From Pseudomonadota bacterium (lineage in GTDB: Bacteria; Pseudomonadota; Gammaproteobacteria; Xanthomonadales; Xanthomonadaceae), in assembly GCA_023399815.1 (NCBI GenBank), contig JAEWOJ010000061.1, positions 1 through 8,337 on the forward strand: a stretch of DNA of 8,337 nt. The letters run 5' to 3'. Below the pieces are notes generated by a model that saw only the letters and a program-made list of their open reading frames with translations, did no database searches and was not told the DNA's origin. The stretch's first letter is position 1. Each line of letters begins with the position of its first letter. This document shows, piece after piece, positions 1 to 7,530 of the stretch. The position numbers and the translations under genes were made by a program.

Positions 1-577
1 CGCCGATGTGCTTGCAGATGCCGGCGGCGATGATGCCGATCGGGCCGGCGCCGGTGATCAGCACGTCCTCGCCGATCACGTCGAACTCCAGCGCGCAGTG
101 CGCGGCGTTGCCGTAGGGGTCGAAGAACGCGGCCAGCTCGCTCGGGATCTGGTCGGGGATCGGCCACAGGTTGCTGGCCGGCATCACCATGTACTCGGCG
201 AACGCGCCGTTGACGTTGACGCCGATGCCGACGGTGTTCGGGCACAGGTGCGGGCGGCCACCGCGGCAGTTGCGGCAGTGGCCGCAGACGATGTGGCCCT
301 CGGCCGAGACGCGCTGGCCGATTTCGTAGCCGGTCACCGCCGAGCCGAGCGCGGCGATGCGGCCGACGAACTCGTGGCCGATGGTCAGGCCCGGCTTGAT
401 GGTGCGCTGGCTCCACTCGTCCCACAGGTAGATGTGCAGGTCGGTGCCGCAGATGGCGGTCTTCTCCAGCTTGACCAGCACCTCGTTCGGGCCCGGCACC
501 GGCACCGGCACCTCTTCCATCCAGATGCCCTTGGCCGCTTCGCGCTTCACCAGCGCGCGCATCGTGTTCTGTGTCAT
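1..577 (-). CDS. tdh: L-threonine 3-dehydrogenase, N-terminal 192 residues (runs off the left edge)
   Basis: Cytosolic zinc enzyme that oxidises L-threonine with NAD+ to 2-amino-3-oxobutanoate, which 2-amino-3-ketobutyrate CoA ligase (Kbl) then cleaves to glycine and acetyl-CoA. The minus-strand frame from the ATG at 577 begins MTQNTMRALVKREAAKGIW and is closely similar to E. coli Tdh along its visible length. Seen motifs: catalytic-zinc ligands C43 (in AICGTD), H68 and E69 (in GHEFVG); structural-zinc cysteines C98, C101, C104 and C112 (in CGHCRNCRGG); and the Rossmann start GAGPIG at 176-181. The family is about 340 residues, so roughly 150 C-terminal residues lie outside the window. No clear Shine-Dalgarno precedes either the ATG at 577 or the internal ATG at 562 (M6), which is where the E. 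coli protein starts. I keep the first because it lies about 25 nt downstream of the likely transcription start. The kbl partner is not visible here. Confidence 0.96.
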   Translation of the reverse strand, partial: MTQNTMRALVKREAAKGIWMEEVPVPVPGPNEVLVKLEKTAICGTDLHIYLWDEWSQRTIKPGLTIGHEFVGRIAALGSAVTGYEIGQRVSAEGHIVCGHCRNCRGGRPHLCPNTVGIGVNVNGAFAEYMVMPASNLWPIPDQIPSELAAFFDPYGNAAHCALEFDVIGEDVLITGAGPIGIIAAGICKHIG

Positions 578-608
578 TGCCGGAAAACCGCAGTGGGAAA
601 GAGCGCCG

Positions 609-614
609 ATTATA
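609..614 (-). promoter_or_regulatory. Probable -10 box for tdh (TATAAT on the minus strand)
   Basis: The minus strand reads GCATATAATCGG, a perfect consensus -10 hexamer in an otherwise very GC-rich gap. It lies 31 nt upstream of the tdh ATG, which would give a leader of about 25 nt. No good -35 hexamer sits 16-18 nt upstream; that position is taken by a perfect palindrome instead. This suggests a promoter that may need an activator, but that is inference. Confidence 0.5.
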
Positions 615-626
615 TGCTTTCGGCCG

Positions 627-639
627 CAGCGGACCGCTG
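627..639. repeat. Perfect 6+1+6 palindrome in the tdh upstream region
   Basis: CAGCGG-A-CCGCTG is a perfect inverted repeat with a single central base. It lies where the -35 element of the tdh promoter would be (about 632-637), so it could be a regulator site. It is also downstream of the 58-residue gene on the minus strand, where it could form a hairpin extended by flanking CCG/CGG pairs with one bulged base. No T-run follows, so I do not call it a terminator. In DNA this GC-rich a 13-bp palindrome can also be chance. Confidence 0.3.
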
Positions 640-678
640 GCGGGAGGACGCTTTCCGCCGGCGTCGGGCCGGAGCGGC

Positions 679-855
679 CTAGCGTGTGCCCGGGCGCAGC
701 CGCCACCACTGCCACGCGCCGACCGCCGGCGGCAGCAGCAGCATCGCGAAGAACAGCCAGTCCCAGCCTCCGTCGGCCAGCAGCATGCCGACGATGCCGG
801 CAAGGGCGAGCAGCGCCAGCGCCAGCACCAGCCAGATCGCGCGCGCGCCGGTCAT
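679..855 (-). CDS. Small two-helix inner-membrane protein, 58 aa, last gene of the PepSY unit
   Basis: Starts at the ATG at 855 (MTGARAIWLVLALALLALAG) and ends with TAG at 679-681. The start is well supported: a GGAGG Shine-Dalgarno (863-867) lies 7 nt upstream, and the ATG overlaps the stop of the PepSY gene in an ATGA junction, so the two are probably translationally coupled. Two hydrophobic segments are visible, about residues 6-27 and 33-50, separated by a short DGGWDW turn; the tail is basic (RLRPGTR). I recognise no domain. Position and coupling suggest an accessory subunit or stabiliser of the PepSY membrane protein; small membrane proteins commonly sit next to PepSY_TM genes in iron-uptake operons. 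That role is inferred from context only. Confidence 0.75.
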   Translation of the reverse strand: MTGARAIWLVLALALLALAGIVGMLLADGGWDWLFFAMLLLPPAVGAWQWWRLRPGTR

Positions 856-2018
856 GACCGTGCCTCCGCCGGCCGCGGCCGCGACTTGCGGCGCGCGCGG
901 CGCCGGTCCCACCACAGCCAGGCGCCGTTGGCGGTGATGAACAGGGTCAGCCAGGTACACAGCGTCCACAGGATCTTCAGCGGCAACCCGCCGTAGTCGC
1001 CGAAGTGCAGCGGTTGCGACAGCACGATGGCCTTCATGTAGCCGGGCATCTCGGCGAGTCTGGCGACCTCGCCGGAACTGGCGTCCACCAGCCCGACGCG
1101 GTACAGGCGCTCCTCCAGCCCGGACGGGCCGAGCGCCAGCGCGGTGTAGTGGTGCGGGGTGGAGTAGTCGGTGTCGGGGAAGATCAGCGAGGCCACGTGC
1201 CAGCCCGCCGGCATCCGCGCGGCGACGGCGGCGATGGCGGTGTCCGCGTCCACCGGCGGCCGCCGCGCATCGACCGTGGCCCCGGCCTGCGGGCCGCGCA
1301 GATCGGCGAACGCGGAGTACGACCACATCCCGGTCGCCAGCGTGCCGAAGCCGAGCAGGAAGCCGGTCAGGCTGACCGCGAATGCCCAGCCCAGCACCAC
1401 CGCGCCGATGGTGTTGTGCAGGTCCAGCTGCCGCAGCCGTGGTCCGCGCCCGCGCCGCAGCAGGCCGAAGGCGACCTTCTTCACGTGCGGCCAGTACACC
1501 ACCACGCCCGACAGCAGCGACACCAGCACCAGCAGCGCGATCAGCGCGCCGATCAGCTCGCCGGGCATGCCGAGGAACCAGTGCGCATGCAGTTCCAGCA
1601 GGAAGCCGGTCAGGGTCGAGGTCGGGTCCACCGCGTGCTCGGTCGGCTGCGCGGTGGCCAGTTCGGTGAAGCGCAGCTTCATGTCCTCGAACCTGTGCGC
1701 GGCCTTCGGCACTGTCACCAGCAGCAACAGGCCCGGATGCTCCTTGGGGTCGATGCCGATGCTGGCCACGCGCTCGTCCGGGTGCGCCGCCAGCACGTTG
1801 TCGATGGAGGCCTGCAACGGCCGCTGCGGTCCGGCGTCGGCGATGTTGGCCGGCACCACGCCCAGCGCCGCGTCGATCTCCTCGTGGAAGATCAGCACGG
1901 TGCCGGTCAGGCACAGGATCAGGAACGGCAGCGTCGCCACCAGGCTGCACCAGCGGTGCAGCCACAGGTTCAGGCGGTACCAGCGCGAAGGACGGTTCGA
2001 TTGCATGGCCGCGCTCAT
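852..2018 (-). CDS. PepSY-associated TM-helix (PepSY_TM) family inner-membrane protein, probable siderophore/ferric reductase type
   Basis: A 388-residue protein from the ATG at 2018 (MSAAMQSNRPSRWYRLNLWL). It has the four-helix layout of the PepSY_TM family. Helix 1 (about 24-44) is preceded by LHRW (H21) and followed by FHEEID (H45). A periplasmic PepSY-like segment spans about 60-135. ELHAH (H144, H146) leads into helix 2 (about 153-176), which ends VVVYWPH. DLHNTIG (H201) leads into helix 3 (about 203-225). A second periplasmic segment follows, then QPLHFGDYGG (H338) and helix 4 (about 349-370), with a basic cytoplasmic tail. Conserved membrane histidines fit heme binding as in P. aeruginosa FoxB, which reduces siderophore-bound iron; these proteins are usually encoded beside TonB-dependent receptors. 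Its ATG overlaps the stop of the upstream receptor-like remnant (ATGA, 2015-2018), and its own stop overlaps the downstream 58-aa gene. No good ribosome site precedes the ATG, consistent with coupling. The family is clear; the substrate is not known. Confidence 0.88.
   Translation of the reverse strand: MSAAMQSNRPSRWYRLNLWLHRWCSLVATLPFLILCLTGTVLIFHEEIDAALGVVPANIADAGPQRPLQASIDNVLAAHPDERVASIGIDPKEHPGLLLLVTVPKAAHRFEDMKLRFTELATAQPTEHAVDPTSTLTGFLLELHAHWFLGMPGELIGALIALLVLVSLLSGVVVYWPHVKKVAFGLLRRGRGPRLRQLDLHNTIGAVVLGWAFAVSLTGFLLGFGTLATGMWSYSAFADLRGPQAGATVDARRPPVDADTAIAAVAARMPAGWHVASLIFPDTDYSTPHHYTALALGPSGLEERLYRVGLVDASSGEVARLAEMPGYMKAIVLSQPLHFGDYGGLPLKILWTLCTWLTLFITANGAWLWWDRRRARRKSRPRPAEARS
863..867 (-). 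promoter_or_regulatory. Shine-Dalgarno GGAGG for the 58-aa gene
   Basis: Plus-strand CCTCC here reads GGAGG on the minus strand, 7 nt before the ATG at 855 and inside the 3' end of the PepSY gene. It is the strongest ribosome binding site in the window and fixes the start of the small downstream frame. Confidence 0.7.
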
Positions 2019-2256
2019 CCGTCGAACTGCACGCCGGCGTACCCGCCGCGCGACTGCGACGGCACCGCGGTGTCGTATGGGGTGGCGAACGCGTCCCGCC
2101 GTTCGGCGTCCAGCACCATCGTGCTGGCGGCGGTGCCGCGCTGCGGGCGGCCCTGCTTTTCCGAGGTCGTCACGATGCGGTCGCCATCGGGGTGCGCGGC
2201 GTCAGCCGCAGCGAACAGGCGTGGGAAACGGAGGAACGGAAACGTGCCGGACGCAT
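2015..2256 (-). pseudogene. Short remnant resembling the N-terminus of a TonB-dependent receptor (or a small coupled leader frame)
   Basis: The minus strand has GAGG (2262-2265) 5 nt before an ATG at 2256. That frame (MRPARFRSSVSHACSLRL...) stops at 2170. A second frame, shifted relative to it, is open from about 2260 to a TGA at 2015-2017. From the GTG at 2173 it encodes 52 residues beginning VTTSEKQGRPQRGTAASTMV and ending GGYAGVQFDG. This second frame has G/C at about 49 of 53 third positions, a strong sign of real or recent coding. DGDRIVTTSEKQGR followed by TAASTMVLDAE resembles the TonB box and first plug strand of TonB-dependent receptors, which typically read 'VVTaeKrgrs..dtpaSV.VLda'. 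A normal receptor has 650 or more further residues; here the frame ends after about 30 more and overlaps the PepSY start. I read it as a receptor gene that suffered a large internal deletion and a frameshift near the signal peptide. The alternative is a 52-aa GTG-start gene coupled to the PepSY gene. The family match is by eye only. Confidence 0.42.
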
Positions 2257-2316
2257 GGAGGCCTCATCGGGAGCGGAAGGGTTCGCTGGCGATGAAGCGT
2301 GCTGGCTGAGCGCGGC

Positions 2317-2322
2317 ATTGTA
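2317..2322 (-). promoter_or_regulatory. Possible -10 box (TACAAT) for the receptor remnant/PepSY unit
   Basis: The minus strand reads ACTACAATG, close to the consensus -10, about 60 nt before the ATG at 2256. No matching -35 hexamer is visible 16-18 nt upstream, and I see no Fur box in the 174-bp divergent spacer, although the downstream unit looks iron-related. Confidence 0.35.
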
Positions 2323-2394
2323 GTGCGTGCGGCCGGCTTGCGCGACCGCGGGAGGGACGCGCATCGGTGGCCCCGCGCGGATGGTTGCAGCCGC

Positions 2395-2400
2395 TACAAT
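2395..2400 (+). promoter_or_regulatory. Possible -10 box (TACAAT) for the S46 peptidase gene
   Basis: GCTACAATC lies 30 nt upstream of the peptidase ATG, giving a predicted leader of about 24 nt that contains the GGGAG ribosome site (2418-2422). The -35 region is GC-rich and shows no consensus. The same TACAAT core occurs facing the other way at 2317-2322, so the spacer looks like a divergent promoter pair. Confidence 0.42.
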
Positions 2401-2430
2401 CGACCGTTCAATTTGCCGGGAGCATCCCCT

Positions 2431-4596
<2,166 letters not shown>

Positions 4597-4619
4597 GCCG
4601 CGCCTGCCTCGCATCGAAC

Positions 4620-4650
4620 GCCCCGGGCGGGAAACCGCCCGGGGCTTTTT
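4620..4650 (+). terminator. Intrinsic terminator of the S46 peptidase gene
   Basis: A perfect 11-bp GC stem (GCCCCGGGCGG / CCGCCCGGGGC) with a GAAA tetraloop (4631-4634), directly followed by TTTTT (4646-4650). It begins 23 nt after the peptidase stop codon. Confidence 0.93.
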
Positions 4651-4677
4651 CGTGCAATGCAATCGTGATCTGCTTTT

Positions 4678-4925
4678 CCCTTCTCCCTCCGGGAGACAAC
4701 CCGGCAGGATTGCCGGGTTGCACGGCGAAGCCGCCCGAAGGGGGCGGCACATGGATGTGCCGCATGCAGGTGGCGCGAAGCGCCGGAGGAGGGTTCGGGC
4801 GAAGCCTCAGCCCAACCCCTCGCTCCGCGCCCCGGCCCACGCCGGCCGCGTGGGCGCTCCAAGGCACGCGCGCCAGTGGCGCGCAAGCCAGGCCTTCTCA
4901 CCCCAGCGGGAGAGGGGCCTTCTTT
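4678..4925. repeat. Composite hairpin-rich intergenic repeat with nested inverted repeats
   Basis: The 333-bp gap between the peptidase stop and the stop of the facing TonB-like gene holds, after the terminator, a string of inverted repeats and no credible gene. They are: CTCCC/GGGAG (4683-4695); CAACCCGGCA/TGCCGGGTTG with loop GGAT (4697-4720, perfect 10 bp); CCGCCC/GGGCGG (4731-4747); GCGGCACAT/ATGTGCCGC with loop GG (4744-4763, perfect 9 bp); GGCGC/GCGCC with loop GAA (4772-4784); CCCACGC/GCGTGGG (4836-4854); GCGCGCCA/TGGCGCGC (4868-4884); and an imperfect CTCACCC/GGGAGAG pair (4898-4913). The outer text (CCCTTCTCCCTCCGGGAG at one end, AGCGGGAGAGGGGCCTTCT at the other) matches intergenic repeats I recall from Xanthomonadaceae. 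The inner hairpin groups look like inserts that split that element. The right end may also serve as terminator for the minus-strand gene. Confidence 0.6.
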
Positions 4926-4929
4926 CGTT

Positions 4930-5784
4930 TCACCTGTACGGCCCCGGCCCACGCCACAGCAGCTCGCCGCGCCGGTACACGTACATCACCGTGATGATCT
5001 GGCGCGCGTCGCCGATGGACTGCAGTTCCGGCGCATCGGGCGTGAGCAGGCGGCACTTGCTGGAACCGCGCCTGAGCGCGACTTCCGCGGGGCAGACCAT
5101 CAGATAACTGGTGCCCGGCAGCGGAATGGACAGTTCCTTCATGCCCTGTTCCATCCAGGTGCGCAGCCGCGTCTCGGCCAGCAGGTCGTAGACGATCTGG
5201 TAGCCGCCCACCTCCATGGCCGGCTCGCCGGCCGCCATGTCGCTGCGGTAGCCGTTGCGGTTGGCGGGTCCGGAGTCGCGCCCGTTGTCGTCGGGAGCGG
5301 TTTCCTTCTCCAGCCAGCCCGGTGGGCGGCCGGTCCAGGTCTGGGGACGGCGCTGGACGTTGTCCGGCGGGCTGGAAGCGGCTGCCTGTGCAGGCGCCTG
5401 CGTGGGCGGCGCCTCGGCCTGGGCCTGCTTCTGTTCCGGTTCGGCCGGAGGCTCGATGAATTTGGCCTCCAGCACCGGCTTGCGCTCGTCGACCCGCCGG
5501 CGCGCCACCGGCTTGGGCGATGGCCTGGATGCGTCCTTCGGCTTCTGGCTGGGCGGCGTGGGCGTGGTCTGCCGGGAGGGCGGCGCCTCGCCGATGAAAT
5601 CCACCTTGACCCGGCCGCCGCCGGACGAGCCCTGCGGCGGGGTCACCACCGGCGGCGTGGAGCGCAGCAGGAGCAGCAGCACCAGCAGGTGCAGCAGCAC
5701 GCTCAGGAAGGCGGCCGCCCACGGTTGCAGGCGTTCGTTCCAGGGCGTGGAAGCGGGCTGCGGAGAGGTCGAAGGGCGACTCAT
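4930..5784 (-). CDS. TonB-like anchored Pro-rich periplasmic protein ('transmembrane repetitive protein' type)
   Basis: A 284-residue protein from the ATG at 5784. A short cytoplasmic N-terminus (MSRPSTSPQPASTPWNERLQ) leads into one membrane helix (about 22-40, rich in Leu, with H32 inside it), then a KVDFIGEAP segment near 60-68, and a long Pro/Ala/Gln/Lys-rich stretch (about 69-165) that would span periplasmic space. This is the layout of TonB. The C-terminal domain (about 180-284, starting near GGYQIVYDLLAET) lacks the TonB 'DG.V......S.G...LD..A' pattern. It carries two cysteines (C231, C244) that could pair in the periplasm, and ends ITVMYVYRRGELLWRGPGPYR. Xanthomonas and Stenotrophomonas proteins with this layout are annotated, as I recall, 'transmembrane repetitive protein' of unknown function. 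The upstream ribosome site is poor. It is transcribed away from the phosphatase pair. Confidence 0.8.
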   Translation of the reverse strand: MSRPSTSPQPASTPWNERLQPWAAAFLSVLLHLLVLLLLLRSTPPVVTPPQGSSGGGRVKVDFIGEAPPSRQTTPTPPSQKPKDASRPSPKPVARRRVDERKPVLEAKFIEPPAEPEQKQAQAEAPPTQAPAQAAASSPPDNVQRRPQTWTGRPPGWLEKETAPDDNGRDSGPANRNGYRSDMAAGEPAMEVGGYQIVYDLLAETRLRTWMEQGMKELSIPLPGTSYLMVCPAEVALRRGSSKCRLLTPDAPELQSIGDARQIITVMYVYRRGELLWRGPGPYR

Positions 5785-5854
5785 GCCACTGGGGGGGCGT
5801 GGGAGGTGCTGGCCCTCATGTGGAAGTCACACCGTGCAGTCGATCGGGGCCGGT

Positions 5855-5860
5855 ATGGTA
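5855..5860 (-). promoter_or_regulatory. Weak -10 candidate (TACCAT) for the TonB-like gene
   Basis: The minus strand reads GTTACCATACCG about 70 nt before the ATG at 5784, the most AT-rich spot in a GC-rich divergent gap (5785-6012). No -35 match supports it. Nothing else in that gap looks like a gene or RNA. Confidence 0.2.
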
Positions 5861-5978
5861 ACGCCTGCCGTCGGCCGGCAGACAGCCGGGGGCGACGACG
5901 GTTCGGCCTCGAGCCGGCAAGCGTCGCCGGGGATTCGTAACGCGGGCAACCGTGGCCTGCACCGCGGTGGCGGCGGGC

Positions 5979-5984
5979 TATGAT
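5979..5984 (+). promoter_or_regulatory. Possible -10 box (TATGAT) for the histidine phosphatase gene
   Basis: GGGCTATGATGCGGG lies 28 nt upstream of the phosphatase ATG at 6013, the same spacing seen for the -10-like boxes of tdh and the S46 gene. No clear -35. This box also contains the ATG at 5980, an in-frame but unlikely earlier start. Confidence 0.35.
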
Positions 5985-6012
5985 GCGGGCCCCACCACGG
6001 ACTCCCCACTGC

Positions 6013-6657
6013 ATGCGCATCCTGCTTGCCCGTCACGGCGAAACGCCGTGGAACGCCGAAGGCCGCTACCAGGGCCAGATCGACATTCCCCTCTCGCCGG
6101 TGGGCGAGGCGCAGGCCAGGGCGCTGGGCGAACGCCTGCAGTCGCTGCAGATCACCCGCGCCGTGGCCTCGCCGCTGTCGCGCGCGCAGAACACGGCGCG
6201 CGCCGCGCTGGGCGCCGCACGCGAATCGATGCTGCTGACCGACGCGGACCTGCAGGAAATCGCCCACGGCGAATGGGAGGGCCTGCTCGCCAGCGAGATC
6301 AACGACAAGGACCCGGCCCGCCTGCGCGCCTGGCGCGAGGAACCTGACACGGTGCTGATGCCCGGCGGCGAGTCGCTGCGGCAGGTGCTGGACCGCAGCT
6401 GGCGCGGGCTGGCCACCGCCGCCGAGGGGCTGGGGGCGGACGACACCCTGCTGGTGGTCGCGCACGACGCGGTCAACCGGGTGATCCTGTGCAAGGTGCT
6501 GGGCCTGCCGCTCGGCAAGCTGTGGAGCTTCCGCCAGGCGCCGACCACGCTGAACCTGCTCGAAGGCCCGGACGTGGAGCGCCTGGAAGTGGTGCGGTTG
6601 AACGACTGCGCGCACCACACCCCGTTCTTCGGCGAGGCCCGGCACCGGGCGCTTTGA
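6013..6657 (+). CDS. Histidine phosphatase family protein (phosphoglycerate mutase-like, branch 1)
   Basis: A 214-residue cytosolic phosphatase that works through a phosphohistidine intermediate. The motif LLARHGETPWN gives the nucleophile H8 with R7. R57 in SPLSRAQNTA is the second phosphate-binding Arg. E82 in LQEIAHGEWEG is the likely general acid. H151 in VVAHDAVNR is the second catalytic His. Relatives include CobC (alpha-ribazole phosphatase), GpmB/YtjC-like and PhoE-type broad phosphatases; sequence alone does not tell which substrate is used, and no cobalamin gene is near, so I give no symbol. The ATG at 6013 is chosen because the RHGE motif then starts at residue 7 as usual; an in-frame ATG at 5980 would overlap the probable -10 box. 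Its TGA shares one base with the ATG of the next gene (TGATG), so the two are probably co-translated. Confidence 0.93.
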   Translation: MRILLARHGETPWNAEGRYQGQIDIPLSPVGEAQARALGERLQSLQITRAVASPLSRAQNTARAALGAARESMLLTDADLQEIAHGEWEGLLASEINDKDPARLRAWREEPDTVLMPGGESLRQVLDRSWRGLATAAEGLGADDTLLVVAHDAVNRVILCKVLGLPLGKLWSFRQAPTTLNLLEGPDVERLEVVRLNDCAHHTPFFGEARHRAL

Positions 6658-7433
6658 TGGCCGCGCCACGGGCAAGGCGGCGTTGGCTGCCTGCCATGCT
6701 GCTCGCGCTGCTGCCGTTGCCGGCGGCGGCGCAGCAGGCGGGCGACGCCTGCCCACCCACTTCCGCGCAGGACAACCGCGCGCCGTTCTACCCGCCTTCC
6801 GAACTCTGGCGGCTGCTCGGCTACACGGTCAACGTGATCATCCAGGTCGATGGCTGCGGGCGGGTGACCGATGCCCGTATCGATCGGTCCTCCGGCGTGC
6901 CGGCACTGGATGAAACCGCGCTGGCGGCGGCGCGCCGCTGGACCATCGCCCCGGAATACCGCGGACAGCCGCGCTACCGGCTGCCGTTCGCGTTCGAGCC
7001 GCTGCCCGAGGCGATGCCGGCGCAGGCGGGCCGGCGGCAACGCGATCCGTTCTTCGACGAGCGCAGCAGCGGCCGGGTGGCGCCGCCCGCGACGGACACC
7101 GACGGCGCGCTGCCCGGCTACATCGCCGACCCGTACCCGATCGGCTTCCTGCAGATTCCCGAGGCCATCGCCACGATCGGCCCGCTGGCGCTGCTCCGCC
7201 GCTACGGTCGTCAGGCCAACTTCTGGCTGCACGACGAAGAGGGCCTGAGCCTGTTCCAGCTCGAAGGCACCATGCTGGTGCGCAACCGCCTGGTCAGCGA
7301 TGGCCGGCGCCGGTTCGTGGTCACCAGCGTGCTGTGCGGAAACGACCTGGAAGCCTGCCGCCAGTCGCTGGCGGACCTGCGCGCCCGCCGCGGCCCGCAG
7401 CAGCCGCAACCGGTTCCGGCCGCGGAACCCTAG
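6657..7433 (+). CDS. Secreted protein with a TonB C-terminal domain and an unassigned C-terminal region
   Basis: A 258-residue protein. Residues 1-25 form a signal peptide (basic MAAPRARRRW, hydrophobic core, PAAA before QQAG). Residues about 45-114 match the TonB C-terminal fold: Y45P, then YTVNVIIQVDGCGRVTDARI, SSGVPALDETALAAARRW and the closing RLPFAFE strand. There is no lasting membrane helix and no long Pro-rich spacer before it, so this is not a standard TonB energy transducer. Residues 115-258 form a second region I do not recognise, with hydrophobic and aromatic stretches (FWLHDEEGLSLFQLEG), and a Pro/Gln-rich tail. Cysteines C32, C67, C227 and C234 could form disulfides in the periplasm. 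It overlaps the phosphatase gene by one base. The divergent gene at 4930-5784 encodes the complementary TonB-like parts (anchor and Pro-rich arm). Periplasmic location is likely; function is unknown. Confidence 0.85.
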   Translation: MAAPRARRRWLPAMLLALLPLPAAAQQAGDACPPTSAQDNRAPFYPPSELWRLLGYTVNVIIQVDGCGRVTDARIDRSSGVPALDETALAAARRWTIAPEYRGQPRYRLPFAFEPLPEAMPAQAGRRQRDPFFDERSSGRVAPPATDTDGALPGYIADPYPIGFLQIPEAIATIGPLALLRRYGRQANFWLHDEEGLSLFQLEGTMLVRNRLVSDGRRRFVVTSVLCGNDLEACRQSLADLRARRGPQQPQPVPAAEP

Positions 7434-7465
7434 GCGCGGCGGCCGGGGCCTGCGCGGGCCGGCTG

Positions 7466-7471
7466 TATCAT
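7466..7471 (+). promoter_or_regulatory. Possible -10 box (TATCAT) for folC
   Basis: GGCTGTATCATGTACG in the 97-bp gap before folC is its most AT-rich point, 59 nt before the ATG. No -35 match is seen and no T-tailed terminator separates it from the gene before, so folC could also be read through from the phosphatase unit. Confidence 0.3.
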
Positions 7472-7530
7472 GTACGCCCCCTTCGCGCCGCCCGCATCGC
7501 GCGGCGCCACGCGCCAGCCGAGAATCCCGC

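Noticed and set aside
8..682. A 224-codon plus-strand frame opposite tdh
   Set aside because: The minus strand encodes an unmistakable threonine dehydrogenase with all zinc ligands in place, so this is a shadow.
1005..2309. A 434-codon plus-strand frame opposite the PepSY gene
   Set aside because: An antisense shadow of the PepSY gene, Gln/Arg/His/Gly-rich; the minus strand instead shows clear membrane helices and conserved histidines.
2299..2430. A 44-residue N-terminal extension of the S46 peptidase from an ATG at 2299
   Set aside because: It would bury the signal peptide, it spans the likely promoter, and the ATG at 2431 has its own ribosome site and gives the family's usual length.
2257..2430. 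Search for a Fur box in the divergent spacer, expected if the PepSY unit is iron-regulated
   Set aside because: No GATAAT/ATTATC-like inverted repeat is present, so iron control cannot be supported from the sequence.
4652..5107. Open frames inside the repeat region after the peptidase terminator
   Set aside because: They are Arg/Gly/Pro-rich translations of inverted repeats, with no ribosome site and no similarity to known proteins that I can recognise.
7434..7530. GC-rich imperfect inverted repeat (GCCGG ... CCGGC) after the TonB-domain gene, considered as a terminator
   Set aside because: The stem is short, the loop is long and no T-run follows, so it does not meet the requirements of an intrinsic terminator.
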